Assembly: GCF_044596045.1 (NCBI RefSeq)
Contig: NZ_CP138995.1
Span: forward strand, 3,534,001-3,598,000
Direction: 5' to 3'
Length of the DNA stretch: 64,000 bases
From: Flagellimonas sp947499585
GTDB taxonomy: Bacteria; Bacteroidota; Bacteroidia; Flavobacteriales; Flavobacteriaceae
The notes beneath the pieces are model-generated. The model ran no database searches. It had not been told where the DNA came from and saw only the letters and a list, made by a program, of their open reading frames with translations. The translations under genes and the position numbers were made by a program. The first letter of the stretch is position 1. Each line of letters starts with the position of its first letter. Shown here one piece after another: positions 16,714 through 25,343 of this stretch.

Positions 16714-18927
16714 ATGAAAATTGTTTTGTCATCATGCTTCTTGCTCATTTCCCTAATTGGCTTTACTCAAAATGGAGAGGGCGATACTAGGTCACTTTTT
16801 AAATACACCATCCAAAAAACCGTTGCTCCTATTCAATTAGATGGTATTGCTGGAGAAAATGAGTGGGAAGCGTATGACACTACATCAAGTTTTTACAATC
16901 ATTGGCCAACAGATACCGGTTATGCAGAAAACCAAACTGAAGTCAAACTTACTTATGACAATCAGAACCTTTATGTTATGGCCAAATGCTATGATAAAGG
17001 TAAACGTATCGTTCAGTCCTTAATGCGGGATAACCGCCAAGATTACTGGGACAGTGATAACTTCTCCATTGTATTAGATCCTGTAAACAATAAGCAGAGT
17101 GGTTTTTTGTTTGGAGTTACAGCTGGTGGTTCAGAAATAGAAGGCGATTTAACTATTCAAGGATCGCAGACTGATTTTTCTGAAAATTGGGATAACAAAT
17201 GGACATCCAAAATTGCACAATATGATGATTATTGGATTGTGGAAATGGCCATTCCTTTTAAAACGCTTCGATACAATCCAAACCAAAGTAATTGGGGCAT
17301 AAATTTTATTCGAGGAGACAAGCAAAATAATGCCTACACTACCTGGACGCTATATCCATTAAATTTTAGTACCGCAAGTATGAATTTCATGGGTACTTTA
17401 CTATGGGATAGAAGTCCAGAAAAAGCCAAAGGTGCCTTTATTTTCAATCCGTATGTTACCTCGTCTTCTATTAGGGATTTTGAAGACAGTGAACAGTTGG
17501 AGGCTGATTTTAATAATGATATTGGTGGAGAAGTTAAAATTGCGTTGACCAGCAATCTTAATCTGGATTTAACATTGTTTCCGGATTTCTCCAATGCTGA
17601 TGTCGATCAGCAGGTAACAAACATAACCAGATTCAGTATTTTTCTTCCTGAGCAACGAAACTTTTTTCTAGAAAATAGCGATATCTTTTCAAGTTTTGGC
17701 AGTTATGATGTTCGACCATTTTTCTCCCGGCGGATTGGAATCAACAATGGTGAACCCACGCCAATAGATTTTGGTGGGCGACTCACTGGGAATGTTACTC
17801 CAAGTCTAAGAATTGGTGTAATGAACGTGCAAACACGAAAAACCGATGATTTTGCCGCACAGAACTATAGTGTCGGCGCTTTTCAACAAAAAGTATTGAA
17901 ACGATCTGTAATCAAGGGTATTTTCATGAATAGACAGGCTACAAGTACTACCCAAGTTTTAGAATATTCCAGAAATGCAGGGCTGGAATTCAGCTATATA
18001 TCAGAAAGCGGAAAATTAAACACCACTTTTTTATACCATACCTCCTTAACTCCTGAAAACTACAAGGACACCCATTTTTATGGATTTGTCGGCTCCTTTA
18101 CCTCTAAACGCTTTCGATCTGGGTGGGTTTTTAATGTAATTGGCGATAACTATATTACCGAATTAGGGGTTAATCCAAGGCTCGAAAATTATAATGCCAT
18201 AACAGAAGAAACCACACGAATGGGCTACACACTGATCAACCCATGGGTTCGGTATCTCACCTTTATCGACGATGAAAGCAAAAAATTGAACTCTCATGGA
18301 CTTCGCACTTGGCATAACATGTATTTAAATCCTGATGGCTCTTTCAATGAAAGTCAAAATAACTTTGGATGGGATTTTTATTATCGTAATACAGCTAGAT
18401 TGACCCTATTATCAAGGTATCGCAAGGTAAACCTGATGTTTCCAACTGGCCTTTTGGGTGATGATTATACCCCAATTCCGGTTGGTGATTATTCTTTTCC
18501 ATGGGCTGAACTACGGTATGATTCTGATGTTAGGAAAACCTTTGTATGGAACACCCGACTCGCCTACGGGGAATTTTTTAATGGTACAAGAATGGGCGCT
18601 ATGGTCCAAGGTTCTTTTCGACTGCGACCATGGGGAAGTTTTGGAATTACTTATGATTTCAATGATATCCGATTAGCAGACGGTTTTGGTGAAGATCAGT
18701 TGCATTTGGTGCGATTCAATGGAGATATCAGTTTTTCCAACAAGTTATTCCTCAGAAATGTACTGCAATACAATACTCAAGGTGATAATCTAAGCGCTTT
18801 TTCCCGTCTACAATGGCGATATAGTCCAATGTCAGACATATTTCTAATTTTTAACGAGAATCATGATACCACTGGCTTAGGCATCAAAAACAGGTCCATT
18901 GTACTTAAAGTCACCTATTGGCTTTAA
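16714..18927 (+). CDS. CBM9-like/DUF5916 outer membrane protein
   Basis: 737 residues with an N-terminal signal peptide (MKIVLSSCFLLISLIGFTQ). Residues about 30-215 resemble the carbohydrate-binding family 9 fold (IQLDGIAGENEWEAY, NLYVMAKCYDKG, DNFSIVLDP). The rest consists of alternating aromatic strands in DUF5916 style, ending in VLKVTYWL, as expected for an outer membrane barrel. In related genomes such proteins are often next to regulators or peptidases, and their substrate is unknown. A 200-base gap to the LytTR regulator contains candidate regulatory repeats, so control by that system is plausible. Confidence 0.85.
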   Translation: MKIVLSSCFLLISLIGFTQNGEGDTRSLFKYTIQKTVAPIQLDGIAGENEWEAYDTTSSFYNHWPTDTGYAENQTEVKLTYDNQNLYVMAKCYDKGKRIVQSLMRDNRQDYWDSDNFSIVLDPVNNKQSGFLFGVTAGGSEIEGDLTIQGSQTDFSENWDNKWTSKIAQYDDYWIVEMAIPFKTLRYNPNQSNWGINFIRGDKQNNAYTTWTLYPLNFSTASMNFMGTLLWDRSPEKAKGAFIFNPYVTSSSIRDFEDSEQLEADFNNDIGGEVKIALTSNLNLDLTLFPDFSNADVDQQVTNITRFSIFLPEQRNFFLENSDIFSSFGSYDVRPFFSRRIGINNGEPTPIDFGGRLTGNVTPSLRIGVMNVQTRKTDDFAAQNYSVGAFQQKVLKRSVIKGIFMNRQATSTTQVLEYSRNAGLEFSYISESGKLNTTFLYHTSLTPENYKDTHFYGFVGSFTSKRFRSGWVFNVIGDNYITELGVNPRLENYNAITEETTRMGYTLINPWVRYLTFIDDESKKLNSHGLRTWHNMYLNPDGSFNESQNNFGWDFYYRNTARLTLLSRYRKVNLMFPTGLLGDDYTPIPVGDYSFPWAELRYDSDVRKTFVWNTRLAYGEFFNGTRMGAMVQGSFRLRPWGSFGITYDFNDIRLADGFGEDQLHLVRFNGDISFSNKLFLRNVLQYNTQGDNLSAFSRLQWRYSPMSDIFLIFNENHDTTGLGIKNRSIVLKVTYWL

Positions 18928-19068
18928 CACTTTATAACACATTTCTCCATCCTCGTTAACATCGTGTTTACCAATTTGGAACGTAAATATTGTGCGCAGT
19001 ATTGGTTTTGCATTTAAATGACCTCAGATCATATATCATATTGCACATGAATTTTAAAATTGGAGAAG

Positions 19069-19848
19069 ATGAGTTTTAGCATAGAAGTTAGATTTTTAGG
19101 TGGATTGACAGAGAGTCAACAAACAATTTTTGACGAAGCTGCTTGTAGGTGGCAAGAAATTATCACTGGAGATTTACCTTCAGTACAACTGGCAAACGGA
19201 GATATCATAGATAATGTAAGAATTGATGCCCAAGGTGCCAGTATTGATGGTGCCTCTGGAATTCTTGGCCAAGCTGGGCCTACACAACTTAGAGCTGGAA
19301 GCTTTTTGCCAGCAACAGGCATCATGCGCTTTGATAGTGCTGATTTAGCCCGCTTAGAAGCTGAGAACAGCCTTGTAGATGTTATTATTCATGAAATGGG
19401 CCATGTGTTAGGTTTTGGTACGCTTTGGTCTACACAATTTTTAAACCTCATCTCAAATGAAGGCTCAGAAAATCCAGTATTCATAGGTGCAAATGCAATA
19501 CGTGAATATAATGTTCTAACCAACAATGATGAGTCAAATCCAGTTCCCTTAGCTAATACTGGCGGACCAGGAACTCGCGATGGACATTGGCGTGAACTTA
19601 CTTTTGATAATGAGTTAATGACCGGGTTTATAGATGATGGCGACAACCCAATAAGCAAATTGTCTATTGCTGCTTTTGAGGATATGGGATACGAAGTTGC
19701 CTATAGCGCGGCTAATACCTATACTTTACCTGACCCTATGCAATTGGCTTTAAAAGAACTAAAAGAAAACAATCAGTGTAAAATGTGCAGTAGAAAAATT
19801 CTTAGATGTGACCCAATTATACTTCCAGAATCCGCCTACCTCAATTAA
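19069..19848 (+). CDS. Leishmanolysin-like (M8) metallopeptidase lacking a signal peptide
   Basis: About 259 residues from ATG 19069. The zinc signature HEMGHVLGFG (residues 108-117) is followed 61 residues later by the third ligand in GHWRE (His173) and a Met-turn LMTG (Met184), the arrangement of peptidase family M8. The N-terminal VRFLGGLTESQQTIFDEAA and the C-terminal LSIAAFEDMGYEV also fit. No signal peptide is present. A TTG three codons upstream does not add one. The short end has CKMCSRKILRC. It may be cytosolic, released otherwise, or derived from a larger secreted protein. It is monocistronic. Confidence 0.85.
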   Translation: MSFSIEVRFLGGLTESQQTIFDEAACRWQEIITGDLPSVQLANGDIIDNVRIDAQGASIDGASGILGQAGPTQLRAGSFLPATGIMRFDSADLARLEAENSLVDVIIHEMGHVLGFGTLWSTQFLNLISNEGSENPVFIGANAIREYNVLTNNDESNPVPLANTGGPGTRDGHWRELTFDNELMTGFIDDGDNPISKLSIAAFEDMGYEVAYSAANTYTLPDPMQLALKELKENNQCKMCSRKILRCDPIILPESAYLN

Positions 19849-19902
19849 ACTGAATATTTATTGAAATTGCTTCATTTGGATAAGTTTATTTCAAATCTAT
19901 TC

Positions 19903-19910
19903 TATATTTG
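19903..19910 (+). promoter_or_regulatory. -7 element for trmL
   Basis: TATATTTG, an exact TAnnTTTG match ending 30 bases before the trmL ATG. TTTG at 19875-19878 is a possible but distant -33 element. Confidence 0.5.
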
Positions 19911-19940
19911 AACCACATCTGATTTGCGAATTTTCTTCAT

Positions 19941-20393
19941 ATGAGTTTTAATATTGTTCTTATAGAGCCTGAGATTCCTACCAATACTGGAAATATTGGC
20001 AGACTTGCATTGGCGACAAATTCTCATCTGCATTTGGTAAAACCATTTGGTTTTGAAATCGATGATAAACGACTTAAACGAGCAGGATTAGATTATTGGA
20101 AGCATATTTCAATTTCAATTTATGAAAACGAAGCTGATTTTTTTTCCATTCACAAAGACAAAGATTTTGTTTATTTCTCTAGTCACGGAGAAAAGAATCA
20201 TTGGTCCATACCATATAAAGATGAGTTGTTTTTAGTATTTGGAAAGGAGTCCGTAGGGCTTTCAAAACAAATCATAGAAACCAATAGAGAAAAACTTTAC
20301 AAGATTCCCCTTTATAGCGATCACATCCGTAGTCTAAATTTAGCAAATGCAGTGAGCATAGTTACCTATGAGGGACTAAGACAGCTTCAATAA
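19941..20393 (+). CDS. trmL: tRNA (cytidine/uridine-34-2'-O)-methyltransferase TrmL
   Basis: A 150-residue minimal SPOUT enzyme that 2'-O-methylates the wobble base of certain leucine tRNAs with SAM. All three knot motifs are visible: EIPTNTGNIGRLALAT at the N terminus, FLVFGKESVGLS in the middle and RSLNLANAVSIVTYE at the end. The length fits TrmL rather than larger TrmH proteins, which need an added domain. It is transcribed alone from the box at 19903-19910. Confidence 0.93.
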   Translation: MSFNIVLIEPEIPTNTGNIGRLALATNSHLHLVKPFGFEIDDKRLKRAGLDYWKHISISIYENEADFFSIHKDKDFVYFSSHGEKNHWSIPYKDELFLVFGKESVGLSKQIIETNREKLYKIPLYSDHIRSLNLANAVSIVTYEGLRQLQ

Positions 20394-20470
20394 GAAATAC
20401 ATACCATTGCAGAGGAAACAAACCTCTTCTAAAATGCTTATTTTTAGATTTAAGAACCTTTTAGTAGTTT

Positions 20471-21526
20471 ATGGAGTTGAATCAAACACTTTTGTTCTTT
20501 TTTAGTGCTCTGGGTGCGTTCAATGGTTTGTGTTTGGGAATTTATTTTTTAGGTTTTGCCAAACCAAAGCACATTGCAAACCGGTTTCTTGGACTGCTCC
20601 TGTTAATGATGAGTGTTAGGATTGGAAAATCAGTATTTTTCTATTTTAAACCGGACTTATCATTTATTTACTTGCAAATAGGACTCTCAGCCTGTTTTTT
20701 TATTGGTCCTTTTCTATATTTCTATATAAAATCCATAGTTCAACCTCAAAGTAACATCCGCAATTATTGGAAGTATCACATTCTTGCCCTACTCCCGATA
20801 ATAATCATTGTAGGTTATCTGTATCCTTTTGAGACCAATACTGAAATTTGGCGACCATATATTATTCATGGAATTTATCTTCAATGGTTTTTTTATATTA
20901 TAGCATCAGCTTGGGTTCTCCGAGAAAAATTGGAAAAACTGGTTGATCAACCAAGAAAGTTGAATACTCAAGAAATATGGATTTTAAGTATCCTTGTTGG
21001 AAACCTCGCAATTTGGGCAGCATATTTCTTTACTAATTACACGTATTACATTGTAGGTGCATTAACTTTTTCCTTTCTTTTTTACATTCTTATGATATTG
21101 GTATTTCTAAATAAGAAAAAAAGTGTCAACCTATTTGTTCCAAATCAAAAATATGCTGATAAAAGGATCAATAATACCCAAGCCGATATACTCATAAAAC
21201 GCTTAAATCATTTCATGAAAGAAGATGAACCATTTAAAGATGCCAATATAAAGTCTTCAGATTTAGCAAAAAAACTGCAAATCTCGGTTCACCAATTATC
21301 ACAATTGTTGAATGATAATATGGGTAAGAGTTTTCCTTTGTACATAAACGAACATAGAATTGAAAAAGCACAACAACTGATTGCATCCCATACAAACATT
21401 ACTTTAGAGACTATTGGCTACGAATGTGGTTTTAACTCAAAATCAACATTTTACACCACTTTTAAAAAATTTACTGGTACTACACCTGCCAAATTCAAAG
21501 AGAAGTTGCAGGGTTCATATTTATAA
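20471..21526 (+). CDS. AraC-family regulator with a membrane N-terminal half
   Basis: 351 residues. About seven hydrophobic segments occupy residues 1-220 (for example SFIYLQIGLSACFFIGPFLY), and an AraC-type double helix-turn-helix occupies about 250-348 (LAKKLQISVHQLSQLLNDNM, TIGYECGFNSKSTFYTTFKK). Membrane AraC proteins of this form are common in Bacteroidota and are thought to couple envelope signals to transcription. The gene lies 75 bases upstream of a three-gene exported operon on the same strand, which is its most likely target. Confidence 0.9.
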   Translation: MELNQTLLFFFSALGAFNGLCLGIYFLGFAKPKHIANRFLGLLLLMMSVRIGKSVFFYFKPDLSFIYLQIGLSACFFIGPFLYFYIKSIVQPQSNIRNYWKYHILALLPIIIIVGYLYPFETNTEIWRPYIIHGIYLQWFFYIIASAWVLREKLEKLVDQPRKLNTQEIWILSILVGNLAIWAAYFFTNYTYYIVGALTFSFLFYILMILVFLNKKKSVNLFVPNQKYADKRINNTQADILIKRLNHFMKEDEPFKDANIKSSDLAKKLQISVHQLSQLLNDNMGKSFPLYINEHRIEKAQQLIASHTNITLETIGYECGFNSKSTFYTTFKKFTGTTPAKFKEKLQGSYL

Positions 21527-21601
21527 ATCCGAACTTCTACTTTATAACCTAAAATCCCAATAAAGGAAGGAAATCTCATATTGCCGATAAAAGTATCCGT
21601 A

Positions 21602-22405
21602 ATGAGAAACATCCTTTTTTACATTTTGATTTTTGCGCTATCCCTTAGTTGCAAGAACACGGCAGAAGACACAAATTCAGAGTCAATTAATTCCCAGAAC
21701 AGCCTCAGTCAAAAAAACAATAGAATTCTATTTGTTGTTTCAAATCAACATACTTATGGAGATACAGATATAAATGCATCCAACCATTTTGCTGAAATAG
21801 TTCTGGCCTACGATGTTCTAAAACACAAAGGATATCTTATTGATTTTGTAAGTCCAAAGGGTGGTGCCATACCTATTGGTTATATAAGCACTTCAGATTC
21901 TATCCAGAAGAACTATTTATATGATTTTGAGTTCATGGAACTTCTTAAGCATACAAAAAAGCCAGAAGCTATTGTGTCTTCAAACTATGCTGCTGTCTAT
22001 TTTGGAGGTGGAGGGGCGGCTATGTTCGGTGTACCAGAAAATGAGGCCATACAGAAGATTGCCATGGATATTTATGAAAAAAATGATGGCATTGTCTCTG
22101 CTATATGCCATGGTACTGCTGGATTGGTAAACCTTAAAACCATAGACGGAAAATTTCTATATGAAGGAAAAAAAGTTAATGGGTTTCCAGATCAATTTGA
22201 AAATATGGAAGCCGAATATTATAAGCAATTCCCCTTCTCAATTGAACAGGAAATTAAAACTCGTGGAGGAGATTTCACCTATTCCAAAGAAGGGTGGGAC
22301 AATTATTCCATTGCAGATGGAAGGTTAATTACCGGTCAAGACCCAACTGCAGCGGTTTCAGTCGCCAAAAAAATCATTAAAGCTCTAGAAAAAAATACAA
22401 AATGA
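21602..22405 (+). CDS. DJ-1/PfpI-family lipoprotein
   Basis: About 267 residues from ATG 21602. The start has an SPII signal with lipobox SLSC (Cys17), so this DJ-1 family protein should be exported and lipidated, whereas most members are cytosolic. The glutamine-amidotransferase-like fold is clear: ILFVVSNQHTYG, DFVSPKGGAIP, a glycine turn FGGGGAAMFGV, and the nucleophile elbow AICHGTAGL with Cys169-His170. Relatives include glyoxalase III-type and protein-deglycase-like enzymes, and the actual reaction is unknown. The next gene overlaps by four bases (ATGA). Confidence 0.88.
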   Translation: MRNILFYILIFALSLSCKNTAEDTNSESINSQNSLSQKNNRILFVVSNQHTYGDTDINASNHFAEIVLAYDVLKHKGYLIDFVSPKGGAIPIGYISTSDSIQKNYLYDFEFMELLKHTKKPEAIVSSNYAAVYFGGGGAAMFGVPENEAIQKIAMDIYEKNDGIVSAICHGTAGLVNLKTIDGKFLYEGKKVNGFPDQFENMEAEYYKQFPFSIEQEIKTRGGDFTYSKEGWDNYSIADGRLITGQDPTAAVSVAKKIIKALEKNTK

Positions 22406-22821
22406 AGAAAACAATGACCTTGTTCCTGTTGTTTGCAGGAATTCTTTTAACGCATTCACAATCTGATATCACAAAAATCAATAAAACGCTCTATGACTAT
22501 ATAGAGGGTACGTCCAATGGTGAACCGGAAAGATTAAAACAAGCTTTTCATGAAGATTTCAATTTATACTTTGTCAAAAATGATTCTCTCCATGTATGGT
22601 CTGGAAAACAATACATAGGCAATGTTAAGCCGGGAAGAAAAAGTAATCGTATTGGTAAAGTGTTATCTATTGATTTTGAAGGGAATGCTGCCATTGCAAA
22701 AATTGAAATTTTAATGCCAGCAAGAAAACGGATCTACACAGACTATTTAATGCTCTTAAAAGTAAATAGTAAATGGAAAATCATACATAAATCATTCACC
22801 TTTAAAAACTACCCTGAATGA
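22402..22821 (+). CDS. NTF2-like (lumazine-binding/SnoaL-type) exported protein
   Basis: 139 residues with a signal peptide (MKKTMTLFLLFAGILLTHS). The mature part has the pattern of an NTF2-like cone: YIEGTSNGEPERLKQAFHED, a YIG turn, and closing strands AIAKIEILMPARKRIYTDYL and LKVNSKWKIIHKSF. Such domains often bind small ligands or act as accessory subunits. The start overlaps the stop of the DJ-1 gene, and its own stop overlaps the next start (ATGA both times), so the three are translationally coupled. Confidence 0.85.
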   Translation: MKKTMTLFLLFAGILLTHSQSDITKINKTLYDYIEGTSNGEPERLKQAFHEDFNLYFVKNDSLHVWSGKQYIGNVKPGRKSNRIGKVLSIDFEGNAAIAKIEILMPARKRIYTDYLMLLKVNSKWKIIHKSFTFKNYPE

Positions 22822-24599
22822 AAAATCAAAAATCAACAAGCGTAGCACACCTGTTACTTATAGCATTCATCCAAGGAAAGCAAAAAATGTATCAAAAAAT
22901 ATTTTTTATCATTTTCTTCCTGTTTATAAGTGCAAATGGGCAATCTCAATTATCAAACATAGAGGAACAGCGTATTGACAGTATTTTTAGTGAATGGGAC
23001 CAAAGCAACAAGCCAGGAGTGGCTGCAGGACTTATTTATGGGGACAACATTCAATATTTAAAAGGGTTTGGCACTGCCAATCTAGAAAGCAATAGAGCCA
23101 TTGATCAACAGACAAAGTTTCAGGTAGGCCACTTATCCAGACAATTTACGGTTCTGTCTGTCCTGCTTTTAGAAAAAATGGGGAGGTTATCACTTAGTGA
23201 CTCCGTTCAGAAATTTATTCCCCAACTTCCAAACTATAAACATCCACTAAGGATAGAGCATTTAATCAATCATTCTAGTGGTTTAAATGATTATGAAGTT
23301 ATTAAAACCCTGCTCGGGAAGGAAGAGGATGATGTATTCACCCATAATGATGCATTGCACCTGATAAGCAGTCAAAAACAGTTAAATTTTATACCAGGCA
23401 CTCAATTCTCTTACATGCTTTCTAAAACGGAAACTACACTGCTGGCCGAGGTCATTTCAAAGGTCTCAGGTGAATCTTTGACAACTTTTGCAAGGCAACA
23501 TGTTTTTGAACCTCTAGAAATGCACAATACACTTTTTAATGAAGATTATAACGCCAAGATTCCCAATATGGCATATTCTTATCAAATTGATGGTGAAGGG
23601 TTCAAAAACAAAGCGCTGAATTTAAGTAATGCTGGTCCCACAAATTTGTTTACCACTGCAGAAGATCTTTTGAATTGGTATAAGAAATTCACCACCTCAA
23701 CCAAATCCGAGCTTGTTGAGTTGATACAACAATTGGATAAACCAGTTACTTTAAACGATGGTTCCACCTATAAATCATCATGGGGTCAGATGACATTGGG
23801 GCAATCGTTTTTTCATCTAGAACGTGGCCTGCCCGCCTATTGGCAATATGGTTTGGTTGGAGGTTACGGCGCCAATGTATTTCGATTTCCTGAGCAAAAC
23901 CTTACATCTTTTGTTCTTGGAAACAATGACAGATATAATGGAATGCCTGCTATGCTAATGGCCAATCACTTTATAGAAAAAGAATACCCAGAACCAAGCA
24001 CTGTCGATATCAGCAAAATAAAATCACAAAAACTAACTGTTTCCAAACTAAAAGAGTACGAGGGACATTATTGGAATTCTGATCGCGCACTTGCAAGGCG
24101 ATTCTATGTTGAAGGTGATACTTTACGGTATGCCAGATTAGGACAGGATCAAGGGCTTGCAACAATTCCCTTGATAAACGAGGGAGGTTTTCAATTAAAA
24201 GTAGAAAGTGATGATATCATTACCTTTTCCTTTACCAAAGAAGATGAACAACAGGTATATGATGTTGCGTCTGGCATAGGCACTCCATATCGATATAAAA
24301 AATACCAACCGATCACCTATAATAAAGAGGAATTAAAACAATACACTGGTAGCTTCCATATTAAAGAATTGAACAGCATATATACCTTTAGTATCCAAAA
24401 TGATACACTAGTTGTGCAAGGCCCTGAAAACCTGGAAATAGAGTTCTTCCCTGTCATAAAAGATGTGTTTAGAAGTAATACCCTTCAATTTGGAAGTATT
24501 GTTTTTAAAAGAAATGAAAGTGGAACCATAAACGGGTTTTATATAAACACTGATGGTATTCAAGGTCTTTTTTTTACCAAATTAATAGATTTGGGTTAG
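22818..24599 (+). CDS. Serine-hydrolase (class C beta-lactamase) fold pseudoenzyme
   Basis: Up to 593 residues. ATG 22818 overlaps the previous stop, while ATG 22887 gives a cleaner signal peptide (MYQKIFFIIFFLFISANGQS), so the start is uncertain. The penicillin-binding-protein-like fold is obvious: PGVAAGLIYGD, LLLEKMGRLSLSDSVQKFIP, IEHLINHSSGLNDYE and LLAEVISKVSGES. Each catalytic motif is altered. SxxK is HLSR (codons 23130-23141), YxN is YML, and the HxG motif region reads GLVGGYG. It should not acylate substrates. A C-terminal extension of about 180 residues of beta strands follows. It is probably exported and may act as a binding or regulatory protein. Confidence 0.85.
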   Translation: MKNQKSTSVAHLLLIAFIQGKQKMYQKIFFIIFFLFISANGQSQLSNIEEQRIDSIFSEWDQSNKPGVAAGLIYGDNIQYLKGFGTANLESNRAIDQQTKFQVGHLSRQFTVLSVLLLEKMGRLSLSDSVQKFIPQLPNYKHPLRIEHLINHSSGLNDYEVIKTLLGKEEDDVFTHNDALHLISSQKQLNFIPGTQFSYMLSKTETTLLAEVISKVSGESLTTFARQHVFEPLEMHNTLFNEDYNAKIPNMAYSYQIDGEGFKNKALNLSNAGPTNLFTTAEDLLNWYKKFTTSTKSELVELIQQLDKPVTLNDGSTYKSSWGQMTLGQSFFHLERGLPAYWQYGLVGGYGANVFRFPEQNLTSFVLGNNDRYNGMPAMLMANHFIEKEYPEPSTVDISKIKSQKLTVSKLKEYEGHYWNSDRALARRFYVEGDTLRYARLGQDQGLATIPLINEGGFQLKVESDDIITFSFTKEDEQQVYDVASGIGTPYRYKKYQPITYNKEELKQYTGSFHIKELNSIYTFSIQNDTLVVQGPENLEIEFFPVIKDVFRSNTLQFGSIVFKRNESGTINGFYINTDGIQGLFFTKLIDLG

Positions 24600-24651
24600 T
24601 AGTCCAACTTTGCACCCAATAGAGAATCGCAAACGAACCATTTCATTTCGC

Positions 24652-24659
24652 TACTTTTG
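24652..24659 (+). promoter_or_regulatory. -7 element for rpe-ypdA
   Basis: TACTTTTG, an exact TAnnTTTG match 24 bases before the rpe ATG. Confidence 0.5.
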
Positions 24660-24683
24660 TAGAATATTTCTCAAAAGAGCACT

Positions 24684-25343
24684 ATGAGCACAAAAATAGT
24701 AGCCCCTTCCCTATTAGCTGCGGATTTCGGAAACCTACAACGAGATGTTGAAATGGTCAACCAAAGTGATGCCGACTGGCATCATATAGATGTTATGGAT
24801 GGCGTTTTTGTTCCCAATATTTCTTACGGAATGCCAGTGGTAAAAGCAATTGCCCAACATGCCACCAAACCATTGGATGTACATTTAATGATCGTTGATC
24901 CAGATAGGTATATTAAAACATTTGCTAATTTGGGCGCCTCTATTTTATCTGTACATTACGAAGCTTGTACACATTTGCACAGAACTCTACAAGCTATAAA
25001 AGCAGAGGGCATGAAAGCTGGAGTGGCTCTAAATCCGCATACTTCTGTACGTTTATTGGAAGATACAATCCAAGATATAGACTTGATTTGTATGATGAGT
25101 GTAAACCCTGGTTTTGGAGGTCAATCTTTTATTGAAAACACCTACCAAAAAGTAAGTGATTTAAAAAATCTAATTGAAAAGAAAAATTCTAAGGCCCTTA
25201 TTGAAATTGATGGAGGGGTAAATGCGACTAATGCCAAAAAATTGGTGGATGCTGGTGCGGATGTTTTGGTTGCAGGCAGTTTTGTCTTTAAAAGCGAAAA
25301 TCCTACAGCGACTATCAAAAATCTTAAAGAACAGATTGCTTAA
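24684..25343 (+). CDS. rpe: Ribulose-phosphate 3-epimerase
   Basis: A 219-residue TIM barrel of the pentose phosphate pathway that interconverts ribulose-5-phosphate and xylulose-5-phosphate. Diagnostic segments are APSLLAADFGNLQRDVE, the metal-binding HHIDVMDGVFVPN, DVHLMIVDPD, VNPGFGGQSFIENT, EIDGGVN and VAGSFVF. The length is normal. Its stop codon overlaps the ypdA start in TAATG, so the two genes form an operon. Confidence 0.96.
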   Translation: MSTKIVAPSLLAADFGNLQRDVEMVNQSDADWHHIDVMDGVFVPNISYGMPVVKAIAQHATKPLDVHLMIVDPDRYIKTFANLGASILSVHYEACTHLHRTLQAIKAEGMKAGVALNPHTSVRLLEDTIQDIDLICMMSVNPGFGGQSFIENTYQKVSDLKNLIEKKNSKALIEIDGGVNATNAKKLVDAGADVLVAGSFVFKSENPTATIKNLKEQIA

